Source of the DNA: Aquila chrysaetos chrysaetos
Lineage: Eukaryota; Chordata; Aves; Accipitriformes; Accipitridae
Direction: 5' to 3'
Length of the DNA: 64,000 nt
Assembly: GCF_900496995.4 (NCBI RefSeq)
Contig: NC_044011.1
Coordinates: 22,972,041-23,036,040, forward strand
Shown in pieces: positions 1 to 7,584 of this stretch. The translations under genes were made by a program, and so were the position numbers. The notes under the pieces are model-generated. The model did no database searches. It was given only the letters and a program-made list of their open reading frames with translations, and was not told the DNA's origin. Within the stretch, counting starts at the first letter, position 1, and each line of letters opens with the position of its first letter.

Positions 1-540
1 CCGAAGACGTCTTGTAAACAGTGCGGTCATAACCCTGAAACATTAAACAGCGCGGTGGGATCTGGCGCATCAGCTGCCGGTGCAGGGGGAGCGCCCCGCA
101 CTCCTGTTTATCTCAGCCTCCTCTCCCACGGGCGCGCTGATCGATAGAGGGGAGATGTTTAAGTTAAAAATTCCCGGCACCGAGGACCGGGGCCGGAGGG
201 GGATCCTCCGTCCCACTGTACTTCACCAACAGCTAACTGCTCCCGTCCCCGCGGTGCGGAGCGGTGCGGAGCGGCGCGGAGCGGCTCCCGCAGCGCCCGG
301 GCGCCGGGCTGCGGGGCCGGGCCGGGCTCCCGCAGCGAGGACAGGTCCCGGCCCAGCCACCCCCTCCCCCAGGGCTTTGCTCCGAATCTTTAGCTCCGGG
401 GAAACTGCCCTCCCGTGGTCCCGGGCGGAGCGGCGGGTTCCCCGCAGCGCGCTAGGCGAGGGCGGCCGGCGGCCGGCGGAGGCGCGGTCCTTCCTTCCCC
501 CGGCGAGCCCGAGAGTCGGAAACGAACATTACACCGCTCT
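1..540. promoter_or_regulatory. CpG-rich island just beyond the TCF21 3' end
   Basis: Dense CpG and GC, especially 240-500, with E-box CAGCTG at 71-76 and a 10-bp tandem repeat at 251-280. It lies past the TCF21 poly(A) signal, so it does not belong to the TCF21 transcript as modelled. The window edge cuts it on the left. It may be part of the multi-island CpG domain known around human TCF21, or a promoter for a neighbouring or antisense transcript. No coding region is recognisable: the 165-codon open frame at 80-577 (+) has only low-complexity Arg/Ala/Pro composition. Confidence 0.5.
251..280 (+). repeat. 10-bp GC-rich tandem repeat, 3 copies
   Basis: Units at 251-260 and 261-270 are identical (GCGGTGCGGA). 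The unit at 271-280 differs by one base, and a partial fourth copy begins at 281. It sits inside the CpG island beyond TCF21. Confidence 0.85.
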
Positions 541-560
541 GTGTTCAGTGGAAAGGAAGG

Positions 561-566
561 TTTATT
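561..566 (-). terminator. TCF21: Canonical poly(A) signal AATAAA for TCF21
   Basis: Plus-strand TTTATT reads AATAAA on the gene strand, 437-442 nt past the stop codon. A CA-containing candidate cleavage region lies 15-25 nt further on (about 540-548). A G/T-rich stretch (GTGTAATGTT) follows at about 520-530, as expected of a downstream element. Confidence 0.7.
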
Positions 567-792
567 CACAGAAATAGAGCAAAACCTGCTTGAAGAAAAT
601 ATATCTATATATCTTTAGGGTGAATTACTTCATAGAGATGACTGTCAAAGTCAGGTTTTCTAGGCATCTACATATTTCACAGGTCTCAGACAAAAGATAC
701 ACGCGTGGTAGGTTTTGTTTGATCTCTGTCTTTTCTCTAGTAGCGCTTGAACCAGCAAGGCTCTTGTTGCAGGACACTCGACTGTACACGCA

Positions 793-798
793 TTTAAT
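793..798 (-). terminator. TCF21: Possible proximal poly(A) signal ATTAAA
   Basis: Plus-strand TTTAAT reads ATTAAA, the commonest variant signal, 205-210 nt after the stop codon at the start of the A+T-rich part of the 3'UTR. It could give a shorter transcript than the AATAAA at 561-566. Only the hexamer and its position support it. Confidence 0.3.
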
Positions 799-898
799 AA
801 AGTTAAATAGAGTCGGGATCTCTCGGGGCGGAGTCTTTGCTAGGGCACGTTTGGTCGTCTCCGCGCCGGGAGAGAGGCTCTCCCCGTCGCTCTTGCCC

Positions 899-927
899 GG
901 GGCCCGGGGCCCGGGGCAGCGGCGGGG
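899..927 (+). other. G-quadruplex motif in the TCF21 3'UTR (plus strand)
   Basis: Four G4 runs at 899-902, 906-909, 913-916 and 924-927 with loops of 3, 3 and 7 bases meet the canonical G3+N1-7 rule. The G-strand is the template strand of TCF21, so a quadruplex would form in DNA or in an antisense RNA. The TCF21 mRNA carries the C-rich complement. Confidence 0.6.
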
Positions 928-1002
928 CCGCGGCGTGTCCCTGCCCGCCCCGCCGCCCGCTCCCCGCCCGCGCCGGGACGCTGCTGGCCCGGCCGCCGGG
1001 GC

Positions 1003-1092
1003 TCAGGATGCCGTCGGGCCGCACAAGCGGTTTGTGTTCACCACTTCTTTCAGGTCACTCTCGGGTTTGCCGGCTACCATAAAAGGCCAAGT
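1003..1092 (-). other. TCF21: TCF21 coding exon 2
   Basis: Encodes the last 29 residues ([20 protein letters not shown], then NRLCGPTAS) and the stop codon. It is preceded on the minus strand by a pyrimidine-rich tract and CTACAG, a good 3' splice acceptor ending at 1093. The phase-0 join to exon 1 gives the expected 179-aa protein. The human protein ends GTTAS; here it is GPTAS, a change I associate with sauropsids, but that is from memory. Confidence 0.95.
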
Positions 1093-3173
1093 CTGTAGCC
1101 AGGAAAAGACACGGGTGGGAAGGGGGTTACATACGGAAAAAGGCACATTGCAACGCTTATTTCGCCAGCGGGTCCAGCTCGGGAGCGCCCCGGGGCATCG
1201 AGCCCGCCATCCAGCGCCGCCTGAGCCCGCTTCTGGCAGCCGCTCAGCGGGGCGCGGGCCGGGGCGGTCGCCGCTGGCTTCGGCGAGCACCGCTTCGTCT
1301 TTCGCCGGCGGCTGATGCCGCTTCCCCTCCCGGCCGCGGCGGGCCCCCCCCGGGCCTCCTCGGGCCGGCGGAGCCCGTCTGAGCCGCGGCGGGAGGGAGG
1401 GCAGAGGAGAGGAGGGACCCGCGCCGGCTCCGGCACAGCCGCGTCCCCCCGGCACAGCCGCCGCGGGCACCCCCCGTCTTTGGCCGTGACCGGCGTGGGG
1501 GCTCTTCCCCGCGGGAGCCGCCTCACGCCTCGCCGCCGCCGCGCTGCCCGGGCGCAGGAGCCGCCCGGAGCCCCCGGCATCCCCCCCGGGCCGCTCTCCC
1601 TGGCCTCCCGTGGCTCGGGGGACAAGTTTTGGTGTGCCTCAGTGCGGGGGGTTACAGCTGGGCTGGGTGTTGGGTTCGCTTTACTATTTTTTTTTTTTTC
1701 CCCTGTGTTGCTGTGCTGAGGATTTTGGTTTTAGCCAAAAAAATACCTCCCAGGCCTTTATCAGCTGACACAGTGGGTAATGTGCTTTCCCCCAGAGTCC
1801 AGAGCTTAAAAGGCAGAGCCGGGCCCCAGTGAAACGTCCCCACAGATCCTCTCCGCCATCCCTTTATGTGACAGGGTCCGCACGTGTAGGCAATGTAAAG
1901 GCTGGATGTTTAAAAAGAGCCCAGGCGGATCTCGCCCGCCCCCGGTTTACATCAGTTGCATGTATTTTTAGAGCTGGAAACTGGGTGTTTCTGGTGGCCA
2001 GGGACGGCAGGGAGACCCTGGGCTGCTGGGGAAAACTTTCTGTGCGTGGTGGGAGCAGCAAGAGGGACACTGTGCAGCCCAGAGAGGATTTGCAGAGTGT
2101 GCCTGGGGCAGACACCCGCCCTGGGGAGTCCACACTGGTATTTATTTCTCCTTTCCTAGTTTACACGGATAGGAGAAACGACCTGGACCCAGCAAATCTG
2201 AGCGGCTGAGTGCAGAGCCCCAAGAGCTCTGTCTTTAAAAAGCTAGGGCTTGAGCGGACTGTTATGGCAGGAAACGTTAGGGTAGAGAGGAGGGCTAAGA
2301 GTAAATCCTGGGTCCTTGGCTTGGGTCCTTCCTAAAACATACCTTTCTCAACCCAAATTCCTATACCCGCCTGCTTGCAGGTAGAAAGCTGCCATCAACT
2401 TGCTGAGGTTTCTCAGGCATTTCTGGGGCAGTAAAGCCTGTCCCTGCCTACGTGTGGCCAGCGTGGCCCCTGCCTGTCCCCTGGAGGGGCTTGTCGGGAG
2501 CAGGGGACGGGGCCCGGGAGGCTCAGCTCTCGGGGCACCGGGCGGGAGGGCAGCTGGGAGCCTGTCACCTCACACAGTACCCCTTGCCACCCCACTGGCA
2601 CCAGCCTCTCTGTGAGAAGCACAGCGAAGGTTTCTCCCCGCACATGCCCCATCCCAGCTCCTCGCCCGCCTTCCCCCGTGCACATACACGCAGAGTGCCT
2701 GGCCCCGGCGGGCTGTGACTTACCAGGTTGACTGGGTGGATGTAGCCGTTTTCGTACTTGTCATTGGCCAGGATCTGCCTCAGGTGAGCAATGTAGCTGG
2801 AGGCCAACCTCAAGGTGTCCAGTTTGGAAAGCTTGGTGTCTGGGGGCACCCAGGGCAGGGTGGTCTTAAGCCTGGAGAAGGCTTTACTAAGGACCCTCAT
2901 CCTCGCCCTCTCCCTGGCGTTGGCAGCGTTTCTCTGGACCTGCTTTCCCTCCTGGCTCACTCCATTTAAAGGGCTCTTCTTGGGGGGAGCTTTCTTCCTC
3001 TTGCCCGAGGCCCCTCTCCCCTTCTGAGGGGAGCCATTCTCGCCATTGGATCCCTCCTCGTTGCTCTCGGTGGACGCCCCAAACTCTTTGTTAGTATCCA
3101 TTTTCAGGCCATCGCACTCCAGCATCTCCACCTCCTGCAGATCTTCCACATCACTGAGGGACCCAGTGGACAT
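1003..3173 (-). CDS. TCF21: TCF21, bHLH transcription factor (two coding exons, 179 aa)
   Basis: Spliced coding sequence is 3173 to 2724 joined to 1092 to 1003. It is a mesodermal class II bHLH factor that acts in the nucleus, pairing with E-proteins (TCF3/TCF12) and binding CANNTG E-boxes. Seen in the translation: an acidic N-terminus opening [20 protein letters not shown]; a polar Ser/Asn/Glu-rich stretch (about 30-50); a basic nuclear-localisation-like patch KRKKAPPKK (58-66); the basic region [13 protein letters not shown] (81-93), with E88 in the position that reads the E-box; helix 1 with [12 protein letters not shown]; a loop; helix 2 with [16 protein letters not shown] (about 117-132); and a C-terminal tail ending LCGPTAS. 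The length equals the 179 residues of human TCF21, and the bHLH and C-terminal tail are almost invariant, so orthology is secure. The N-terminal 27-70 region carries the substitutions. The start has A at -3, and no upstream ATG is seen back to about 3430. No truncation or frameshift. Confidence 0.97.
1093..2723 (-). other. TCF21: TCF21 intron 1 (1,631 bp)
   Basis: GT-AG intron between the two coding exons: donor GTAAGT at 2723-2718, acceptor CAG ending at 1093, with a C/T-rich tract just before it. The exon-2-proximal half (1093 to about 1640) is very rich in GC and CpG. The middle (about 1650-2000) is more A+T-rich and has short TF-like sites (CAGCTG at 1762-1767, a CACGTG near 1881, an A/T-rich MEF2-like stretch near 1965). 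A T13 run lies at 1687-1699. No other gene is seen inside it. Confidence 0.93.
2724..3173 (-). other. TCF21: TCF21 coding exon 1
   Basis: Encodes residues 1-150, from the initiator Met through the whole bHLH to NGYIHPVNL. On the minus strand the exon ends ...AACCTG and is followed directly by GTAAGT, a consensus 5' splice donor. The junction is phase 0, and the next protein residues (TWPFMVAGK) are found in exon 2, as in other vertebrate TCF21 genes. Confidence 0.96.
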
Positions 3174-3199
3174 GGTCTGGAAGATGCCAAAGGACCAGC

Positions 3200-3226
3200 G
3201 GGAAGGGGGAGGAGGGGGAGGAAGGG
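3200..3226 (+). other. G-quadruplex motif in the TCF21 5'UTR (plus strand)
   Basis: Runs GGG (3200-3202), GGGGG (3205-3209), GGGGG (3214-3218) and GGG (3224-3226) with loops of 2-5 bases. It lies 27-53 nt upstream of the TCF21 ATG. The mRNA has the pyrimidine-rich complement here. Confidence 0.6.
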
Positions 3227-3290
3227 CAGCTCCTCAAATCTACTTCAAGGCGGCAGAGGAGAGAAGGGGCACCAGTATTTTCCTCCCCTT

Positions 3291-3304
3291 CCCCCCCCCC
3301 CCCC
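3291..3304 (+). repeat. C14 homopolymer in the TCF21 5'UTR
   Basis: Fourteen consecutive C on the plus strand, preceded by CCTCCCCTT. On the gene strand it is a G14 run about 118-131 nt upstream of the ATG. The length is likely to vary between individuals and be prone to sequencing error. Confidence 0.9.
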
Positions 3305-3377
3305 AGCACTAAGGCGCGATACCAGTCCAGAGAGGACCCCCGCCCTCCCGCCCCCCAACCCCGCTTTGCCAGTGTTT

Positions 3378-3431
3378 GAGGGAGGGAGTGAGCGTGTGTG
3401 AGAGAGGGAGAGGGAGAGAGAGAGAGAAAGC
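3378..3431 (+). repeat. GA-rich microsatellite next to the inferred TCF21 start site
   Basis: Almost pure purine tract of GGGA, GTGTGTGAGA and GAGAGA units, interrupted by GCGTGTGTG near 3392-3400. CU-rich on the gene strand. Confidence 0.8.
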
Positions 3432-3540
3432 CGAGGAATTTAGTGAGGACACTAGTAATTTATCTGGGGGATAAGAGAGGCGGATCCAGCCCAGGGGAGG
3501 GGCCCTGCCCACTGAGCACACCACATCCCCAATCACAGAC
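3430..3540 (-). promoter_or_regulatory. TCF21: Candidate TCF21 core promoter
   Basis: Read on the minus strand, three elements fall at textbook spacings. An inverted CCAAT box lies at 3529-3533. A GC/KLF-type CCCCTCCCC box lies near 3494-3502. A TATA-like GATAAATTA lies at about 3456-3464. These would sit near -100, -67 and -29 of a start at about 3430, giving a 5'UTR of about 257 nt. The start site is inferred from these motifs, not seen. Confidence 0.42.
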
Positions 3541-3635
3541 CTTTGCACAGGACAGGGAATGAGGTATCCCGGCAAGCCTTTGCCGAGAGCTCGGAACTGG
3601 GATTCAAATCTTCACAACTGGAGCAAAGCAACTCG

Positions 3636-3721
3636 CTTTCTCTCTCTCCCCCCGCTCCGTCTTTCTATCCTCCCCCTTCCTCCTCCTCCTTCTCCTCTTC
3701 TCCTTCCCCACTTCCCTTTCC
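3636..3721 (+). repeat. Long pyrimidine tract (CT/CCT-rich) upstream of TCF21
   Basis: About 86 bases that are nearly all C or T on the plus strand (a handful of purines), including TCTCTCTCT and CCTCCTCCTCCTT units. Such tracts at promoters can adopt triplex structures and bind GAGA/CT-element factors; that role is inference. Confidence 0.8.
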
Positions 3722-3766
3722 AGCCCAGGGTTGCTCTCCCCCTCCCTGCCTCCTAGATGACCCAGG

Positions 3767-3772
3767 CAGCTG
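3767..3772. promoter_or_regulatory. E-box CAGCTG upstream of TCF21
   Basis: A palindromic CAGCTG about 0.34 kb upstream of the inferred start site. It is the class of site bound by TCF21/E-protein dimers, so autoregulation is conceivable. Single E-boxes are common by chance. Confidence 0.25.
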
Positions 3773-3839
3773 GTGTCATGATTCTTGATGAAAGCCAAAA
3801 TGGGTCATGAGCAGAGAGAGCAGCAGATCCACCAGCCAA

Positions 3840-4230
3840 GCCTTCCAGGGAGCTTTGTAATGCGTGCCGTCGAAACGCTGCCTTGTAACCTAATCTGGGG
3901 GAGATTTGTGGATGATTATATTTGTGAACGCATCCTGTCCAGCTACTAGTGTATTCCAGGAAGGGAGCGCTCCGCCGCCCGGCCGGCAGCGTGGACCTCG
4001 CCGTCACAGCCCAGGGGCTGGAGGCAGGAGGGTCTGACTTCTTCCAGCTTTCCTGGGTGACCTCTGACAAGTCCCACTCCCCTCTCACTCCTTGAGTCCC
4101 CCCAGCTGTAAGCATCCCGGAGGCTGCCCAGTCCGCAGATGTGCCAGGCGGCCGAGATCCCGGTGGTCCGCGGAGCCCGCCAAGACGAGGGACAGCACCG
4201 CGCCACCGGGGAGGGTCGGTGTGGCTGTGG
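3840..4230. promoter_or_regulatory. Upstream CpG-rich block of TCF21
   Basis: CpG clusters at about 3865-3880, 3966-4006 (about eight CpG in 45 bp) and 4125-4215 (about eleven CpG) lie 0.7-1.05 kb upstream of the ATG. Between them is a CpG-poor segment resembling a MIR SINE (4035-4105). This is the outermost CpG-rich DNA before the desert begins. It fits a distal promoter or the start region of a divergent transcript, but nothing in the sequence proves transcription. Confidence 0.5.
4035..4105 (+). mobile_element. MIR-like SINE remnant in the TCF21 upstream region
   Basis: The order of blocks resembles the MIR core and 3' part: CTGGGTGACCTCTGACAAGT, then a C/T-rich segment, then CTTGAGTCCCCCCAGCTGTA, recalling 'tgtgaccttgggcaagtcactt ... 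cctcagtttcccc-atctgtaa'. Heavily diverged. Recognised by eye only. Confidence 0.4.
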
Positions 4231-5473
4231 ATGGGGTGGCAAGGGTGTGCGCTGAAATGAAGGAAAAGGGGAGGGGGGTTGTTGCATGGTAGAGATCACA
4301 CAGAAGAAAACGCGTTCCTCGGAGTGTTGTTGCAGAGCAGATGTCGGTGGTTCGTTCTGCTGTACCCGTGGAGCATTTTGTCTGCCGATTCATGCGTACT
4401 CAAAAGTCAGGGAGTTTTGTCTGAATAAAGAGGCAAGATAAGGCCACTTCTGTGGGAGTGATGGGAGCGAGGGCATTAGGCCGTACTCTGCAACCACTGA
4501 AGCCAAGCGTTCCCAATCGTTTTACCACTAGTGTGAATGAGCGGGTTGCTCTGTAGTTTGAATGAGCAGATGTACGCTGCAGTGACGATCTTTACGCGTA
4601 TGTGTATTCAGTCTCTGCAGAGCAGGCTTTTACAAGCAGTTAACCTTGGCCTAGCTCTTCTTGCTCTCCATGTAAAATCTTCTTCTGAACCCACATGTGG
4701 AGCCCAAAAGAGGCCAGCGAAGCATGAACTCGCTCCCATAGCTCCTTCCCTCCTCACACACTTCCTGAAATCTCACAGGTCCCCCAGCAGCCTGGGTTTT
4801 GAACACAGGGGACTAAAGAACTGGGCACGGTCTGAACGTGGGACCTTTCTGAACACAGTGATTGATCTGAGTGCAGGAGCAACTCCACTTACTCAGCTGC
4901 TTACCTGAGGATTCACATAGCTCTGGACAAAAATGTACAGCCTAAGATGTCACCATGGTATGAAGTGGCTTTGGAATTAATCCAAGGTCACTGGAGCCAC
5001 AGGAAGGTCTCTTACTGATCTGTGTGAGCATCACATTGGGTTTTCTGTATGCACTAAACAAAAACCAGCCAAACAAACAAAAATTGTGGTGGACCAAAGT
5101 GGTACGTCTGCCAAGTGCTATGTACTGTCTGCAGATTAAAGTTTCAGTAGGAGGCAGAGTGTCATGTTCGGTAACTAGCAAGGAAGTCTTTCCTATCTCT
5201 TGATCCGTCTTGGTTCCTTGGCTCATGTAAGCCAGAAGAAAAAGGGCAAACCTAAACTTTAAACCAGCTCTTTACCATTTGGCTGGAAGATAACACCTTC
5301 CCACTCACAATAGGATAAGTACATTAAGATATCATATCTCCAAGCCCTGGGCTCTTGGGAATTCACTAACTTCTAACATCATGTTATGTTAACTGTGCCC
5401 TGTTTGTGTTTTCTCTGTGTATAAACTAAACAGATTGTCAGCATATCAGTCCTAATTAATGAATTAGCTTTGC
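4231..5473. other. Start of the gene desert: no gene seen
   Basis: CpG density falls quickly after 4330 and no coding segment, RNA gene or clear repeat is recognisable. Short frames such as 4537-4908 (+) and 4942-5226 (-) show no family resemblance and no splice or codon support. Confidence 0.6.
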
Positions 5474-5488
5474 TTTTTTTTTTTTTTT
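5474..5488 (+). repeat. T15 homopolymer
   Basis: Run of T followed by CC and a further T-rich stretch to about 5500. Confidence 0.9.
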
Positions 5489-7491
5489 CCTTTTTTCTTC
5501 ATAACATGCTTGTTGCAGATCCAAAATACTACTAATCACCAGCGTGGAGATTTATGAGCCTCCTTATTTTCTAGGCCTGATTGTTGTTTGTGCAGGTGGA
5601 GATTTAAATGGCCATATCCATTCCAGAGATTTATAGTCCAAGTGATTGATGTTAGAAATGAGCTACAAGACTCTTACTGGAGCAAGGATGATGGAAAACT
5701 AAGTTGAAGTTGCTTGTGTCTCTAAGCACGAATGACCAGGGAGCACAAAATCTGAACAAAATTTCAGCATGAGAAGTTCCCAGAAGAACAAAACAACAAA
5801 AAAAGTATATACTCACATCCTTTCTGTCACTTATTTTTAGCTTTACTTCAGTAATTTCTAAAAACTTGTAAAAAGCAGAAGGAATGATCCGGCTTCTTAA
5901 AAGTGTCTTTAATATGTTGCTACACGTGCATTCTAAAAATCAAGGTATGCCTACATGTGTGCTATGAGCCTTTAGAATTGCCACACATTTGTAGCTTTTA
6001 TTGACTTACATACTTTTTTGAGTCCTCAGAGCCAGTAAAATTGATCTAATACAGACCACACACTTTTGTGGAGATCCAGGACACATTTTTGTATTCATTT
6101 GGTGGTGGTTACTCTGTGTGTGTGTGAGATATACACTTACATACATGTAGTATAATGTACTTTTGAGTCCTTTATGCATCCAGACTGTGACACACTTTTT
6201 CAACAACATAATCGTCCCTTTTTCCCTCTCCAAAGGGGCCAGCGTGGGCAGACCTAAAAAACTGTATCCTCTCATCTCTGGGTGACTCCTGCTTCCTTAT
6301 TTGTTTGCTACATGAGTTGAACCTCTCCTTTTCCAACCTTCCTGCTCCTTATGTCCTTCCTGGCAAGCCGAGGGCTTGTACCCTGATCTGGCTCCTGATT
6401 TCAATCCCTCTCCCCTCACCTGAATTGCCTAGCCCAGTCCTCCTGACTCGTTCTGAATTGCAACCCCAGTTTGGGGTAGGGACCGATGGGGTGGAAACCA
6501 ACCCAGTCCTGTGGGAAGGGTAGAGCTGAGATGGCTGCAGCCACAGTGGCAATGGTGTGGCTTCTTACTTCTCCAGTTAAATGACTAGGACCACAGGCCA
6601 GCCACTGGGTTAATAACTGGCTGGGAAAGACAGATGGAGCTAAAGTCCTTTTGGCCTTTCCAGTACATTCACATTTTAAAAAAGGAAGTTGAAATACTGG
6701 CATGGGGAACATCAGTACAGATCTGTGGATTTGCCCTGTAGATAACTTTCTCCTCTGCATTGCTCTGGCTACACAGGAAAGTGCATCTGTCTTTTACTTC
6801 TAATAGAGGCCCACTAAACCATAAGGTCATTTGGGACATGCCAGGCATGCTGGGGGCAGAGATTCGGGATGCCTGGTCTGAGGGGTGTTACGTATGGGGG
6901 ACATGTCACACATAGGCTTGTGCTGGTCTATGGTTACAGATTTCCCCCTGGAAAAAAAGCCCCACTTTTTATGCCTCCAACCTTCCCTCCCCTGGGCTGG
7001 AATAACACGGTAATTTGAGAACAGCTTTGGAACTTCAGGCCAAGATTTCTGCAAGTGTTGCATGATTTTGCATGGCATGGCTTGGGGTTTGGGGGGTTTT
7101 ATTTGATGTTCTGTGTCACTTATCAAGGCACTGTATTTTCACTGTGCATTGAACAGTCGCCCAAGGAAAACCTCAGATCACCCACAGCTGAGGAAAACAT
7201 AATCAGTAGCTGGTTTTAAAACTCTTTGCCCAAGTATAATACAGGTGTTTTCCTGTGTTTGGAGAATAACCAAGGAAGTCACCCACAGGCAGCCAGCTGA
7301 TCATGAATCATGTTCAGTCAGGTTTGAGAATAATCAGGAATAAAAGTACAACCGGATTAATGTTTTCAAGTTGCAATTTTAAAAAAAAATCTCGTTGTGC
7401 TGAGATTTCTCCTCCTCACTCTTGGTCTTACCTGGAGACGAAGTAAAATGGTGGAGGGACCTCAGAAGCATACTTTGACATACCTTAAGTG
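5489..7491. other. Intergenic, nothing recognisable
   Basis: A+T-rich non-coding DNA. A short TG tract (about 6115-6127) sits in the middle. The longest frames (6416-6760 and 6827-7126, both minus) have no recognisable domain. Confidence 0.55.
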
Positions 7492-7584
7492 AAATAATAC
7501 TAATAATATATGATTATATATGAATAATATTAATAATAACTAATACTAATAATATAATACTAATACTGCTAATAATATAATAAT
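7492..7584 (+). repeat. A+T-only low-complexity repeat (TAA/AAT-type)
   Basis: About 93 bases of interleaved AAT, TAA and CTAATA units with only scattered C and G. An imperfect trinucleotide microsatellite. Confidence 0.85.

Larger units (their letters stand above)
540..1002 (-). other. TCF21: TCF21 3' untranslated region (inferred)
   Basis: Runs from the stop codon to a poly(A) signal at 566-561. The first part (about 1002-830) is extremely GC-rich and contains repeated GGCCC-type blocks. The second part (about 830-570) turns A+T-rich and contains an AUUUA pentamer (minus strand at 808-804). The exact cleavage point is inferred at about 540-548 from the signal and the GU-rich sequence after it. 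Transcript data would be needed to fix it. Confidence 0.7.
830..1640. promoter_or_regulatory. CpG island over TCF21 3'UTR, exon 2 and intron 1
   Basis: Very high CpG and GC density through the early 3'UTR, exon 2 and the adjacent half of the intron, ending abruptly near 1640 where poly-T and A+T-rich sequence begin. Long frames stay open here on both strands (590-1315 on +, 1074-1625 on -) only because stop codons are rare in GC-rich DNA. Vertebrate TCF21 has CpG islands that are methylation targets in tumours. A regulatory role in this species is inference. Confidence 0.6.
3174..3430 (-). other. TCF21: TCF21 5' untranslated region (inferred)
   Basis: Sequence between the inferred start site (about 3430) and the ATG. 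I see no ATG on the minus strand across it, so no upstream ORF. It is built from strand-biased blocks: a G-rich plus-strand motif at 3200-3226, a C14 run at 3291-3304 (G14 in the transcript), a C-rich block at 3338-3362, and a GA-repeat at 3378-3431 that is CU-rich in the transcript. The 5' boundary rests only on promoter-like motifs. Confidence 0.5.

Noticed and set aside
80..577. 165-codon plus frame in the downstream CpG island
   Set aside because: GC-driven openness, repeats of the 10-bp unit translated as Arg/Gly/Ala, and no recognisable protein family.
590..1315. 241-codon open frame on the plus strand across the TCF21 3'UTR and exon 2
   Set aside because: It is antisense to a proven exon, lies in very GC-rich DNA with few stop codons, has low-complexity Arg/Ala/Pro/Gly composition, and has no domain.
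1003..1625. Long minus-strand frames through intron 1 (155 and 183 codons)
   Set aside because: Only the last 29 codons of the 155-codon frame are real (exon 2, after the CAG acceptor). The rest is CpG-island intron sequence.
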